From DATKMP01 sp963790045 (lineage in GTDB: Bacteria > Bacteroidota > Ignavibacteria > UBA10030), in contig CAWBMS010000007.1 in the NCBI GenBank assembly GCA_963790045.1, forward strand, positions 124,001-188,000: a stretch of DNA of 64,000 nucleotides, written 5' to 3'. Shown here piece after piece: positions 45,267 to 55,871 of the stretch. Positions within the stretch are counted from its first letter, which is position 1. Every line of letters starts with the position of its first letter. Both the position numbers and the translations under genes were made by a program. The notes below the pieces were generated by a model. It saw only the letters and a list, made by a program, of their open reading frames with translations, had not been told where the DNA came from and ran no database searches.

Positions 45267-46953
45267 ATGGTAACAAATTATTATACGATAGCTCATGTTG
45301 CGCGCGAACTGCACAAAGCCGTTGCCGGAAAAACCATTACAGAACTGTTCTCGCAACAACGCGGCGAGTTAGTGGTAGCGTTTGTAGATTCACCGGTGAT
45401 GGTGGCGGTTGGCTGCGAACCGTCCAACAATTTTATTCTTGTTAGAAAAAACTATTCGCGGGCACGGCGAAATTCCCTCAATGTATTCCCATCGCTTCAC
45501 AATGTGATTGTCGAAAGCATTGCCATCCATCCCAATGATCGTGCAGTAATTTTTCATCTTGCCAACAAACAGCGGTTGATTGCAGAATTATTCGGATCGA
45601 AAGCAAACGTGGTTCTTGTTGATGAATCGAATAAAATCATCGATGCGTTTTTGAAAAAGAAAATTCTTCTCGGGCAACAGCATGAAGAACGCGCTGTAGT
45701 ATCAGGTACAAAAATCAAAAGAAGAGTTTCAGAAGCAACTTGCGACGGCAACGACAATGCTTTCGGCACAATTGAAAAAAATGTTTCCACAGTTTGGCAA
45801 CGTGCTGATTAAAGAATTACTCTTTCGTTCAGGAATTGCATCTGATCAATCGCCCTCGGCATTAACAGAAAACGAAACGCAGCGGTTGTTCGATACGATT
45901 GAAAAGCTTCAGGATGAATTGCAAAACAATATTTCGCCAAGAATTTATTTTGATGAACAATCTCCTGTGCGTTTTGCTCTTATTCCGTTGAATCATTTGC
46001 GCGATCTGCGTGCGGAAGAATTTGTGTCGGCATCGGAAGCGATTCAAATCTATCTTGCATCGGAACATCGCGAGAAATATTTTGCCGATGAAAAAGATCC
46101 GCTGGTACGAACGATCGAGCGTGAAGCAAAACAAGCATCCCGCACGTTAGAAAAACTTCTTGCAGAGAAAGTCACGACCCGGCAAGCGGATGAATCGGAA
46201 CGTTTTGGTAAACTGCTCACATCGCAATTACACAATATCCACAAAGGCGATAGCGAAGCATTAGTAGAAGATGTTCTTTCGGGAACAAACGAAGTGATTT
46301 CCATTCCACTCGATGTGCATTTGAATCCTGCAAAAAATGCGGAACGATATTTTGAAAAGGCAAAAAAACTCCGCCGCACAGCAGAAGAGCAAACAGAACA
46401 CATTTCAGAATTAACACGCCAGCAGCAATCGCTTTCAAATTTACTGGCGCTCTTAGATGAACTATCGACGCACGATGAATTAAAACAATTTCTTTTCGAC
46501 CACGAAGACGAACTTTCTGCAGTCGGTATCAAAGCAGCAAAATCCGGAACAGCGAAGAAAGAACCGCCGTTGCCGTTTCGTGTATTTACTGTCGTTGGCG
46601 GATTTCAAGTATGGGCAGGAAAAAGCAGCGAGAACAACGATCTGCTTACCACACGCCACACCGCAAAAAACGATTTGTGGTTTCATGCACGCGGCGTCGG
46701 TGGATCGCATGTGGTTCTGAAAATCGGAACAGGCAAAGGTGAAATTTCCAAGCAAGCGATTGCGCAAGCAGCAGGCATTGCTGCATATTATAGTAAAATG
46801 AAAAATGCTTCGATGGTTCCTGTAACAATGTGCGAAGGAAAATTTGTGCGAAAACCAAAAGGCGTTCCTGCAGGAACCGTGTACGTGGAACGCGAACAAA
46901 CAATTTTTGCCGAACCGGCGCTGCCGAACAACAACTCATCATCGACAACTTAA
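45267..46953 (+). CDS. rqcH: RqcH/NFACT ribosome-quality-control protein (frameshift near 45710)
   Basis: About 561 residues after correction. NFACT-N (NYYTIAHVARELHKAVAGKTI, QRGELVVAFVDS, FILVRKNYSRARRNSLNVFPSL, AELFGSKANVVLVD), HhH and coiled coil (KNAERYFEKAKKLRRTAEEQTEHI), and NFACT-R at the end (VWAGKSSENNDLLTTRHTAKNDLWFHARGVGGSHVVLK). It binds obstructed 50S subunits and adds Ala tails. The break lies after AVVSGT; GTAC 45706-45709 is followed by a five-A run, and removing one A gives SGTKSKEEFQKQL. Confidence 0.92.
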
Positions 46954-46955
46954 TT

Positions 46956-47537
46956 ATGCGCTACGTCAAACTAATTCTTTATTTATTCTTCCTTGTCGTC
47001 ATTCTGTACTTTACCGTTTATCTTGCAACAGATTACCAAACTTTTTTCGGAAGGAACCACATGCCGTTCACAATGTGGACCATCGACACGATCGATCTCT
47101 TCATTCACGAAGCAGGGCATTTGGTATTTAGAATTTTCGGACAAGTGCTGTATTTTATGGGCGGATCGCTGTTTCAAATTATCATTCCTGTTGTAACCGC
47201 CGTTGTGTTTGGACGAAATAATCTTCGCTCGCTGATGTTCACATTGTATTGGACAGGACAAAGCATGGTGAATGTTTCCATCTACATCGGCGATGCGCCG
47301 TACCAGCAACTGCAATTGCTTTCGCGTCATGCTTTGCATGATTGGCACTGGCTGATGGTGGAATTGAATTTGATGGATGACATCGAAGCAATTGCTTCCG
47401 TTGTGAATGTGCTGGGAATTTTTACGTGCGTTGTCGGCATCGGTGTTGGAATGTTTTTTATTGGAATGGATGGATACCGCTTATTCACCGGACAAGAACC
47501 GGCACCAACATCCAATCGATTCTATTCAAACGAATAG
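46956..47537 (+). CDS. Membrane protein with HEAGH metalloprotease-like motif
   Basis: 193 residues, about four to five membrane segments (LILYLFFLVVILYFTVYLA, VLYFMGGSLFQIIIPVVTAVVF, VVNVLGIFTCVVGIGVGMFFIG). LFIHEAGHLVF after the first segment is an HExxH zinc motif like M50 site-2 proteases. No clear distal NPDG-type Asp motif is seen; DGYRLF near the end could supply the third ligand. It starts 3 bases after rqcH. Function uncertain: a compact intramembrane protease or a relative that lost activity. Confidence 0.65.
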   Translation: MRYVKLILYLFFLVVILYFTVYLATDYQTFFGRNHMPFTMWTIDTIDLFIHEAGHLVFRIFGQVLYFMGGSLFQIIIPVVTAVVFGRNNLRSLMFTLYWTGQSMVNVSIYIGDAPYQQLQLLSRHALHDWHWLMVELNLMDDIEAIASVVNVLGIFTCVVGIGVGMFFIGMDGYRLFTGQEPAPTSNRFYSNE

Positions 47538-47588
47538 CAACGGCTTTCTTGTATTTCTTCCAAACTTTCTCTACCATAATCCCTGCTT

Positions 47589-48866
47589 ATGCAAACTTTG
47601 TGGATCGTTTTTTATAATTATTGCTTCGTGCCGGTGTTCTGGCTGTTACTGCAAACGGCAGCGGTGTTCAACAAAAAAATCAAACTCGGCGTACGCGGAC
47701 GGGATCAGTTGTTTGAACGGTTAGAACGCGACATCCAAAAACTCACATCCAAACGGCGCGTGTGGTTTCATTCTTCTTCGATGGGAGAATTTGAACAGGC
47801 GAAGCCCATCATTGCCGCGCTGCGAAAAGAATATACCGACATCAATATTATCGTCACGTTCTTTTCTCCATCAGGTTACGATCACACGAAGAATTACAAG
47901 CTCGCCGATATCATTACTTACATTTCGTTCGATACAAAAGCGAACGCAAAGCGTTTTGTAGAATTGATCCAGCCAAGTGCAGCAGTGTTTGTGCGATACG
48001 ATGTATGGCCGAATCACTTGTGGGCATTACGTGAACGCGGCATACCGGCATTTATTGCAAACGCCACGATGCGCAAAGATTCTTCCCGCTTTTATCCTGG
48101 ACTGAAAAACTTCCATCATCATTTATATAATGCGCTCGCATCGATTCTCACCGTCTCACAGAGTGATGTCGATGCGTTCAAACATTTCAATCTTGACCAT
48201 CCAACGTTGGAAGCCATCGGCGAAACACGCTACGATCAGGTGTGGCAGCGCAGTGCGGAAGCAAAGCAGAAGCATTTGATTCCACCGTCGGTGTTAAAAG
48301 GGAAAAAAGTTTTGCTTGCCGGCAGCATCTGGCCGGAAGATGAAGAAGTGCTGTTGCCTGCCGTGAAAAAAGTTTTGGAATATGACAAGAAGGCACTCAT
48401 TATCCTTGTGCCGCATGAACCGACGGAAGAAGCATTAGACGCCATCGAAAAAGAATTGAACTCGCACATCCGGTCGCTCCGATTTTCCGCGCTCAATGAT
48501 TACAATCGCGAACCGGTGATCATCGTTGACAGCGTTGGAATTTTGATGACGCTCTATCAATACGCGCACGTGGCGTATGTGGGTGGAAGTTTTCGGCAAG
48601 GCATTCATAATGTACTGGAACCGGCGGTGTATGGAATTCCTGTTGTCTATGGACCGCGGCACACCAACTCGCAAGAAGCTGTAGAGCTTGCACGGCGCGG
48701 CGGCGGACTTATTGTGAACGATCAACAAGAATGTTACCGCACATTGCGCACGCTGTTGGATGACAAGAAAGCACAGAGTAAAGCCGGAACGATTGCGATG
48801 GAATTAGTGAGGGAAAACATCGGCGCAACCGAGCGGTTTATGAAACATCTTGAGCAGGTGTTGTAG
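47589..48866 (+). CDS. waaA: 3-deoxy-D-manno-octulosonic acid transferase
   Basis: 425 residues, GT30 family. N-terminal anchor (FYNYCFVPVFWLLLQTAAVF), GVRGRDQLFERLER, WFHSSSMGEFEQAKPIIAAL (SxGExxxA), FFSPSGYDH, YDVWPNHLWAL, LLAGSIWPEDEEVLLPAV, AYVGGSFRQGIHNVLEPAVYGIPVVYGPRHTNSQEA. It adds Kdo to lipid A at the inner membrane, which shows that this organism makes LPS. 51 bases after the HEAGH gene; priA follows on the same strand. Confidence 0.95.
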   Translation: MQTLWIVFYNYCFVPVFWLLLQTAAVFNKKIKLGVRGRDQLFERLERDIQKLTSKRRVWFHSSSMGEFEQAKPIIAALRKEYTDINIIVTFFSPSGYDHTKNYKLADIITYISFDTKANAKRFVELIQPSAAVFVRYDVWPNHLWALRERGIPAFIANATMRKDSSRFYPGLKNFHHHLYNALASILTVSQSDVDAFKHFNLDHPTLEAIGETRYDQVWQRSAEAKQKHLIPPSVLKGKKVLLAGSIWPEDEEVLLPAVKKVLEYDKKALIILVPHEPTEEALDAIEKELNSHIRSLRFSALNDYNREPVIIVDSVGILMTLYQYAHVAYVGGSFRQGIHNVLEPAVYGIPVVYGPRHTNSQEAVELARRGGGLIVNDQQECYRTLRTLLDDKKAQSKAGTIAMELVRENIGATERFMKHLEQVL

Positions 48867-48922
48867 TTCTTTGCCACTGCTCTTGCAACACACACAATTT
48901 CTCTGTAGTCTTCTCAAAGTTT

Positions 48923-51457
48923 ATGAAACAATTCTTTGCCGATATTGCGCTGCCGGTTCCTGTCGATCATACGTTTACGTATCTTGTTCCGCCGGAATTA
49001 AAACCGTACATACTGCCAGGGATGCGTGCACTCGTTCCGTTTGGAAAAAAGCATCTCACCGGTGTCATTGTCGGTTTGCCGGAAATATCGAACGTCAAGG
49101 GGCTGAAACCCATCCGCGATATTCTCGATAGCACACCATCCTTTTCTTCCGAAATGTTATCGCTTGCCAAATGGATTGCAGAATATTATCTCGCGCCGCT
49201 CGGTGAAGTTCTGCACGCAGCAACGCCGCAGGGTTTTTCACAGGAAAGCAAAAAGTTCGTTCGGTTAACCACGAATAATGTTCTTTCCAATCTTGCCTCC
49301 ATAAAAAAATCTGCGCCAAAACAATTTGCATTTCTTCACGCTCTTGCAGACGGAAAAGCAATATCCTTGTCACAGCTTCAAAAAAAAACCGGCATACGGA
49401 ATATTGCGGCTCTTGCCAACGAATTACTCTCGCGCGGATGGATTTCTGTTACCGAAGAGATTGAAAAGCAAAAAGCAAAACCGAAACTCGAAAAAATTAT
49501 TTCTCTCACCGCTGCTGGAATTGCTCTTTCCACAGAAATCCGTCTCACAGAAAAACAGGAAGCAGCGCGGCAGCAGCTTCTTGCCGAATGTGCAGAAGTT
49601 TCTTCGGCAGTCGAACTGAGAGCATTTTTAAATCATACGCATACATCGCTTTCTTCTTTAAAGACATTAGTGAAAAAGGGATTAGTGAAATTCGATACGC
49701 GCGAAATATTTCGCATTTCGGAATACGACGCTATCGAACCACCGCCGGATATTGTGCTCAATCCGCATCAGCAACATGCATTAGAAAAACTTACCGAGGC
49801 GCTGAACCGAAATACATTTCAAGCGTTCTTGCTGCATGGAATCACCGGCAGCGGCAAGACACAAGTGTACATTGAAGCGATTCGCCATACGCTGGCGATG
49901 AACAAAACTGCTATTGTGCTGGTACCGGAAATTTCGTTGACGCCGCAAACCGTGCGCCGTTTCAAAGCGCACTTCAGCAGCGACGTTGCCGTGATGCACA
50001 GCCAGATGTCAATGGGCGAACGGTTCGATGCGTGGCGCATGGCGCGCGATAAAAATGTAAGAATCGTCATCGGCCCGCGTTCAGCAATCTTTGCTCCGTT
50101 GGATAACATTGGATTGATCGTTGTGGACGAAGAGCACGAAGGTTCTTACAAGCAATATGATTCCACACCGCGTTATCACGCGCGGGATGTTGCTGTTGTG
50201 CGCGCGGCGCAAAATCATGCAGTCGTGCTGCTTGGCTCTGCAACACCGTCGGTAGAAAGTTATTTCAATGCACTCAACGGAAAATATTCGTTGTTAGAAT
50301 TGCCGGAGCGTGTCGATACAGCAAAACTTCCTTCGATTGTAATCGTTGATATGGCGAAAGAGCGCAAACAAATTTTCCAGGATATTAAAGAAGAGGTAAA
50401 ACTTAGCGGCAAAGAATTTCCACAACGCTTACCGTTGTCATCCATTTCTAAACTCTTGCGCACGCAAATGGAAGAACGGCTCGCGCGCAAAGAAGGGATC
50501 ATTCTTCTGCAAAACCGCCGCGGATTTTCTCACGTGATGGAATGTTACGAATGCGGCCACGTAGAAAAATGCGATAACTGCGATGTCTCGCTCACGTATC
50601 ATGCCACGAAAAAACATTTACGCTGCCACTACTGCGGGTTCGTCAAAAAGCCGCCCGCAATTTGTCCGCAGTGCGGCGGAACGGAGATGCGATTGTATGC
50701 ATTCGGCACGCAACAGGTACAGGAAGAATTGCAGCAGATGTTTCCGAAGGCGACGATCTTGCGTATGGATCGCGATACGACGTCGCATCGTGGAGCGCAT
50801 CATCGTATTCTTCAGCAATTTGAAAACGGCGAAGCGGATATTTTACTCGGCACACAAATGGTGGCAAAGGGATTGGATTTCCCGCGCGTTACGCTTGTCG
50901 GCGTTATCTCTGCGGATACGCAAATGCTGCTGCCGGATTTTCGCGCATCGGAAGGAACGTTTCAATTGCTCACGCAAGTTGCAGGCCGCGCCGGACGCAG
51001 CACACTTGCCGGTGAGGTGGTCATTCAAACATTGCAGCCGTCACAGTATAGTTTAAAGTACGCAAAAACGCATGACTTTCATGGATTTTATCGGGAAGAA
51101 TTAGAACACCGCCGCGAACTTAACTATCCTCCGTTCTCGCGCATTGTCTTAATAGAATTTTCCGGCACGAATGAATCCGACGTGCAATATCACGCAAAAA
51201 AGTTTTCAGAATTTCTTGCGCACCAGAATACACAAAAACGTTTTCTCATTCTTGGTCCCGCCGATGCCGCCATTCCAAAGATCAACAACCGGTTTCGCAA
51301 ACAGGTTGTGGTCAAAGATTTAAAGTCGTTGGATCCTTCCGGTTCATTCCTCCGCTTCGCTCTGCAACAAGCGAAAGCTCAATACGATACTTCACCTCTT
51401 GGCGCAAATAAATCTGTCAAGTTCACCATCGATATTGATCCGGCAGGAATGATGTAA
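48923..51457 (+). CDS. priA: Primosomal protein N', replication restart helicase
   Basis: 844 residues. N-terminal DNA-binding domain (PVDHTFTYLVPPELKPYILPGMRALVPFGKK), Walker A LLHGITGSGKTQVYIEAI, LVPEISLTPQ, VVDEEHEGSYKQ (DEEH), GSATPS, zinc region CYECGHVEKCDNC then CHYCG and CPQCGG, then GTQMVAKGLDFPRVTLVGV, AGRAGRS. It reloads the replisome at stalled forks. Full length, frame unbroken. Confidence 0.97.
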   Translation: MKQFFADIALPVPVDHTFTYLVPPELKPYILPGMRALVPFGKKHLTGVIVGLPEISNVKGLKPIRDILDSTPSFSSEMLSLAKWIAEYYLAPLGEVLHAATPQGFSQESKKFVRLTTNNVLSNLASIKKSAPKQFAFLHALADGKAISLSQLQKKTGIRNIAALANELLSRGWISVTEEIEKQKAKPKLEKIISLTAAGIALSTEIRLTEKQEAARQQLLAECAEVSSAVELRAFLNHTHTSLSSLKTLVKKGLVKFDTREIFRISEYDAIEPPPDIVLNPHQQHALEKLTEALNRNTFQAFLLHGITGSGKTQVYIEAIRHTLAMNKTAIVLVPEISLTPQTVRRFKAHFSSDVAVMHSQMSMGERFDAWRMARDKNVRIVIGPRSAIFAPLDNIGLIVVDEEHEGSYKQYDSTPRYHARDVAVVRAAQNHAVVLLGSATPSVESYFNALNGKYSLLELPERVDTAKLPSIVIVDMAKERKQIFQDIKEEVKLSGKEFPQRLPLSSISKLLRTQMEERLARKEGIILLQNRRGFSHVMECYECGHVEKCDNCDVSLTYHATKKHLRCHYCGFVKKPPAICPQCGGTEMRLYAFGTQQVQEELQQMFPKATILRMDRDTTSHRGAHHRILQQFENGEADILLGTQMVAKGLDFPRVTLVGVISADTQMLLPDFRASEGTFQLLTQVAGRAGRSTLAGEVVIQTLQPSQYSLKYAKTHDFHGFYREELEHRRELNYPPFSRIVLIEFSGTNESDVQYHAKKFSEFLAHQNTQKRFLILGPADAAIPKINNRFRKQVVVKDLKSLDPSGSFLRFALQQAKAQYDTSPLGANKSVKFTIDIDPAGMM

Positions 51458-51505
51458 CAGAATTCTAAGGGGACTTACCTCGAAAACCGGTTTAGATTAT
51501 ATAAA

Positions 51506-51620
51506 GGAGACATCTGAAAAAGTCGTCATTGCGATTCCGACAACTTGCCCGCCATCTGTTTGGCGGGAGTCGGGGAAGCAATCTCAGCATTGATTTTCAA
51601 ACAACATGAAGATTGCTTTA
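51506..51620. repeat. Degenerate copy of intergenic inverted-repeat element
   Basis: Shares GAGACATCTGAAAAA, GTCATTGCGA and GCAATCT...ATTGATTTTCAA with the 7825-7955 element, but is interrupted by a GCCCGCC/GGCGGG hairpin block and lacks the right terminal repeat. It lies after priA in the 253-base gap to lysA; the other half of the gap carries hairpins, see 51686. Confidence 0.6.
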
Positions 51621-51685
51621 TTCCTTTTCGGGTTTAATACCCCGAGGCTTGCTTCGCCAGTTGCCTTTTAATATGTGCTTTAATA

Positions 51686-51705
51686 CTCCACAGCTTGCTG
51701 TGGAG
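51686..51705. terminator. Bidirectional terminator between priA and lysA
   Basis: CTCCACAG (51686-51693), loop CTTG, CTGTGGAG (51698-51705), then ATTCTTTATT. A related, imperfect unit (ATACCCCGAGGCTTGCTTCG) lies about 45 bases upstream. It sits between two convergent genes. Confidence 0.7.
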
Positions 51706-51710
51706 ATTCT

Positions 51711-52970
51711 TTATTCCAACTGTCCCATGGTTTCTCGCGGACGGATCACACGCACGCGCTCGCCGTTCACTAATATTTCTGCGGGGCGCAGGCGTCCGTT
51801 ATAATTGGAAGAAAGCACAAAGCCGTATGCGCCGGTAGTCATGATTGCAAGATTATCGCCGGCAGCAACATTGGGAAGTTCCCGGTCTTGAGCAAAGAAA
51901 TCTGTCGATTCGCATATCGGTCCTACCACATCCACTTTCTGATGTTCGTACGTCTTTAACGTAAGCGGAACAATTTGATGATGTGCATGGTAAATGCTTG
52001 GACGCAAAAGATCATTCATGCCGCCATCGACAATAACAAATTTTTTAGTGCTGTTGTCTTTCACATACACGACGCGTGTCAATAAGACGCCTGCATCGGC
52101 TACCAATGAACGCCCGGGCTCTATCGATATTGAGCAACCTGTTGGTTGAAGAAGAGGAAGGACAGCTCCTAGGACATCTGCCGGCTCGGGCATGTTATCG
52201 TGCGATGGATCTTCCACGGGAAGCGCTTCATGCCGGATGGCATTGAAATAGGGAACACCGATGCCTCCGCCAAAATCGATATGCGTAAGATGAATACCGG
52301 CTTCGCGTAGTTGGCCGATTAAGGCAACCACAAATTTTGCAGTATCGACAAACGGCTCGATCTTGGTAATCTGTGAACCGACGTGTGTGTGAATACCGAT
52401 GACATCAATCGAAGGAAGTGTTGCAGCATAGCGGTACACTTCGAGCGCTTTGGATGCTTCAATACCGAACTTCGTGGTTTGTAATCCGGTAGTAATGTAC
52501 GGATGGCTTTGCGCGTCAATATCAGGATTGATGCGAAGGGAAATTTTCGCGCGTTTGCCGACACGCAGCGCGGTACGTGAGATTGCTTGCAGTTCCGGCA
52601 CCGATTCCACATTGAACGAAAAAATATTTTGCTGTAATGCGTATTCAATTTCGTCGTCACGTTTCCCGACGCCTGCAAACACAATTTTGTTGGGAAGAAA
52701 TCCGGCTTTCAATGCAAGATGTAATTCACCAATAGAAACGATGTCTGCGCCGGCACCTGCTTCCGCCAATAATTTTAAAATGGCATGATTGGCGTTTGCT
52801 TTCAACGCATAACACAACATGTGCTCTGCGCCGTTGAATGCTGTGTCGATGGCATGAAGGTTTCCTATGATTTGATTTTTGCTGTACACATACAGCGGTG
52901 TTCCGTATTCTTCCGCCAGATCGCTTAACAGAACATCTTCACAGGTACAGCGCATTTTCTTTATACTCAA
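51711..52970 (-). CDS. lysA: Diaminopimelate decarboxylase
   Basis: 419 residues, fold III PLP enzyme. PLP Lys in CYALKANANHAIL; GVGKRDDEIEYAL; HTHVGSQI; HIDFGGGIGVPY; ISIEPGRSLVADAGVL; active Cys in GPICESTDFFA of the second subunit contact; TTGAYGFVLSSNYNGR near the end. It decarboxylates meso-DAP to lysine, the last step of lysine synthesis. It converges on priA; the M50 gene lies 46 bases upstream on the same strand. Confidence 0.97.
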   Translation of the reverse strand: MSIKKMRCTCEDVLLSDLAEEYGTPLYVYSKNQIIGNLHAIDTAFNGAEHMLCYALKANANHAILKLLAEAGAGADIVSIGELHLALKAGFLPNKIVFAGVGKRDDEIEYALQQNIFSFNVESVPELQAISRTALRVGKRAKISLRINPDIDAQSHPYITTGLQTTKFGIEASKALEVYRYAATLPSIDVIGIHTHVGSQITKIEPFVDTAKFVVALIGQLREAGIHLTHIDFGGGIGVPYFNAIRHEALPVEDPSHDNMPEPADVLGAVLPLLQPTGCSISIEPGRSLVADAGVLLTRVVYVKDNSTKKFVIVDGGMNDLLRPSIYHAHHQIVPLTLKTYEHQKVDVVGPICESTDFFAQDRELPNVAAGDNLAIMTTGAYGFVLSSNYNGRLRPAEILVNGERVRVIRPRETMGQLE

Positions 52971-53016
52971 AATATTTCATCGGCATAACAACATCAATTC
53001 CTTTTTCTTCTTACAA

Positions 53017-53685
53017 CTATTTAAGAAATACCTGAAGAAGCAAATTATACGGGATATGGAAGAATAACACAACAGACCACAGAATGTTGCGAATCGGTTC
53101 TAACCGCATCAGTAAAATGACGATCAACACTCCGAAAAATCCGATGCGCTGGTACTGTTCGCGTACTTGTTCCGGCAACAGTGCGGCAAGGACATGCGAG
53201 CCGTCTAACGGCGGCACGGGAATCATATTAAAGACAGCAAGAACGATATTCAACGTGATTCCCGATAAAAACATTTGTGTAACAAACGTGGTCAGCGATT
53301 GCGGAAGATCGGCTTGTAGCGATTCCATCGGTACAAGAAATCGTACAGAGAGAATATAACAAACAGTACAAATAGCGGCGATTACAAAATTCGATGCCGG
53401 CCCGGCAATAGACACAAGAATATCATCGCGGTGGAAATTGCGAAAGTTCCGTGGATCAATCGGTACTGGTTTTGCCCACGCAATAAAAACCGAACCGACG
53501 GAAATATAGGAAAGCAACGGAATTAAAATAGAACCAATAGGATCGATGTGTGGAATAGGATTCAATGTCAAGCGCCCCATATCCCGCGCTGTTGTATCTC
53601 CTAAACGCAGCGCCACCCAGCCATGCGCAACTTCATGCACAACGATGGAGAAAAGAAGAACCGGTAAGATATAAAGATGTTCCAC
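53017..53685 (-). CDS. Site-2-protease-like M50 membrane metalloprotease
   Basis: 222 residues, compact polytopic M50 (Rhodopseudomonas/FtsH-like short group without PDZ). VVHEVAHGWVALRLGD provides HExxH; AGPASNFVIAAI and NMIPVPPLDGSHVLAALLP provide the third ligand Asp. Five to six membrane segments (LYILPVLLFSIVV, ILIPLLSYISVGSVFIA, IGFFGVLIVILLM). Such proteins cleave transmembrane regulators or remnant signal peptides; the substrate is unknown. Upstream neighbour of lysA. Confidence 0.9.
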   Translation of the reverse strand: MEHLYILPVLLFSIVVHEVAHGWVALRLGDTTARDMGRLTLNPIPHIDPIGSILIPLLSYISVGSVFIAWAKPVPIDPRNFRNFHRDDILVSIAGPASNFVIAAICTVCYILSVRFLVPMESLQADLPQSLTTFVTQMFLSGITLNIVLAVFNMIPVPPLDGSHVLAALLPEQVREQYQRIGFFGVLIVILLMRLEPIRNILWSVVLFFHIPYNLLLQVFLK

Positions 53686-53879
53686 ATTGTCCTTTCAGAA
53701 ACACAACGTCCCGCCAATCAGCAGGACGTCAACAAAAATATTGTCTATAGGTACCAAAAATTCTCCGCGAATTCAAGGAAAGATTGACTAAAGGCGTTGC
53801 TTCTATACAAGTGTTTTTCTATATTCCTATGCATAAATAACGAGTCATATTTAAATCGAATGATAAACCGAGGTAGCCG

Positions 53880-55793
53880 ATGAAATCCCGTTTCCTCGCC
53901 GTAGTAACCGGTATTCTGGTGCTGGCATGTTTTGCAACCGCACAGAATCCTTCCGTGCAATTAAAGATAACAGAAAAATCCGGATTCCTCGGTATGGGCG
54001 GTCCACGGGTTATAAAAATAGAATTATCCAATCAAAGTCATCAGCCGCCGCTTACCAGCACAAGTGTTTCTAGTGGTCCATATTTCTACTTTCTTGTTTC
54101 TCCGGCGGGAGATTGGGTGTTAGATACGGATTTTGTTACAGAAAGTCTTTCGAAAGTCATTATCTACCAGAATCAACAAAAAATTCCAATTGCATGGAAA
54201 AGCGAACTGATTGTTGAAGGCAACAATTCTATTTTACTCGGATTTGGAAAAACAGTACGGCTCGATCAATCCTTTGTCTTTCAATGTCCTATCGGTGAAA
54301 CGACCAGCCAAATAGAAATGAAGTTGCCACAAGAGTATTGGCCCGGATACCAGCAAGTGGTGTCGTTGTGTCAGCAAGCAGATTCCGCCTTTGCCTTGAA
54401 GCAATATAAAACGGCAATTACAAAATACGAACAAGTGCTTGGAACAGAAGCGTATCAGATTTTTCCGCAATATAATGAAATCAAAAATAAACGCACGCAG
54501 TGTTATGATGGATCTTACAATGAATCGTGGGTAAATTTCCAAGCCGTTGTTGCCAACGCACAATTTGATTTAAAACAAAAAATTGCTCACATCAATGAAA
54601 TTGCACCTGCTTTCAAGTTTATTGTCGATTCGTTGCCGCGTGCTGCATGGAGCATCGGCTCTCTTGATCCGGCTGTTGCCCCGATTATCGATCACAGCAA
54701 TACGGCGATGGCACAGCTTTCCGGCATGCGAGATTCCCTGCAGCATGCTTTAGACGATCAAAATATTCACTGGATCATTGATGGATCATCGACAGGAAAG
54801 AATGGTTATTTATTTTCCTATATGATTGAAACGCTGGCATCCGCATTTTCATCGCTTAATTTTTCCGATACCAGTGCAATAGCTTTAAAAGTAAAAATCC
54901 CTGATGATTTTCAAGCACGTTTAGTAAAATATAATCTCGTTGAATCCTACGAAACATTCCTTCGTATCTGCAACGAACGCTATCAAAGCCACGTACCGAT
55001 TTTTCCTATCGACTTCTTGCCGAATTTAAAACGCGATACGATTTCGTTTCCGCTTTCCTACTACGATATGCTCAAAGCCGTGAACGACTATTACTATAAT
55101 AATATGGCAAGCGCAAAAGAAGAAATTCTGAAAGTGTTTCGAACCTGCTATGATCCTGAATTAAATCTTCGATTCGATTTGTTGCGGCAAACGATCGTCA
55201 ATCATGAACAAGGTGTATCGCCGGATGTTCTCAAGATGTTGGACGAGGCAGCGCAGCTTGAAGCAAAACGCGATGTAGCCGGTACGTTAGATAAATACCG
55301 CCAGATTACGCTGGTTGCCCCAAATTTTGCCTACGGATTTTATGCGCTGGGAAAATTCTATCTTCGTACCAGCGACCAAATTCGTGCAACGTATTCTTTC
55401 CAGCGTGCGTACCAACTCGATACGTTATTTTTAACTGCCTACCGTGAGTGTTATATGCAATACCTGAAGCAAGGCAATTATAAAGAAATGATTAACGTCT
55501 TGACAACAGCGCTTTCCAAAGGAAATGATTACTGGGAAATCAATTATAATCTTGGTGTTGCGTATCAAGGCGATGCCGATCCGGCACGTGCCATTCAATC
55601 GTTTGAACACGCGCTTGCTTTGAATCCGCGCAGTTACACAACCAACATTCAGCTTGGCTTAGTGCATCAAAGTGTGAAGAATTATCAAAAAGCACGCGAA
55701 TATTTCAACAATGCCATTGGGTTAAATCCGACACGAAACGAAGCGGTAGATTATCTCACCAAACTCAACGATTTACAGCGGCAAGGGAAATAA
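53880..55793 (+). CDS. Exported TPR-repeat protein
   Basis: 637 residues. Signal peptide (MKSRFLAVVTGILVLACFATAQ). The middle ~400 residues are beta-rich then helical with no recognised domain. TPR motifs occupy the end: LDEAAQLEAKRDVAGTLDKYR, NFAYGFYALGKFYLRTSDQIRATYSFQRAYQLD, YWEINYNLGVAYQGDADPARAIQSFEHALALNP, IQLGLVHQSVKNYQKAREYFNNAIGLNP. Likely a periplasmic or outer-membrane-associated scaffold. GAGG precedes ATG. Followed by a terminator and tRNA-Leu. Confidence 0.8.
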   Translation: MKSRFLAVVTGILVLACFATAQNPSVQLKITEKSGFLGMGGPRVIKIELSNQSHQPPLTSTSVSSGPYFYFLVSPAGDWVLDTDFVTESLSKVIIYQNQQKIPIAWKSELIVEGNNSILLGFGKTVRLDQSFVFQCPIGETTSQIEMKLPQEYWPGYQQVVSLCQQADSAFALKQYKTAITKYEQVLGTEAYQIFPQYNEIKNKRTQCYDGSYNESWVNFQAVVANAQFDLKQKIAHINEIAPAFKFIVDSLPRAAWSIGSLDPAVAPIIDHSNTAMAQLSGMRDSLQHALDDQNIHWIIDGSSTGKNGYLFSYMIETLASAFSSLNFSDTSAIALKVKIPDDFQARLVKYNLVESYETFLRICNERYQSHVPIFPIDFLPNLKRDTISFPLSYYDMLKAVNDYYYNNMASAKEEILKVFRTCYDPELNLRFDLLRQTIVNHEQGVSPDVLKMLDEAAQLEAKRDVAGTLDKYRQITLVAPNFAYGFYALGKFYLRTSDQIRATYSFQRAYQLDTLFLTAYRECYMQYLKQGNYKEMINVLTTALSKGNDYWEINYNLGVAYQGDADPARAIQSFEHALALNPRSYTTNIQLGLVHQSVKNYQKAREYFNNAIGLNPTRNEAVDYLTKLNDLQRQGK

Positions 55794-55871
55794 CCCCGGA
55801 ATTTCTCTTAGAACAAAAAGGAATTCTTAACGAACCTCTTTTTGCTTTTCTCTCAATCCATTCTTATATTC

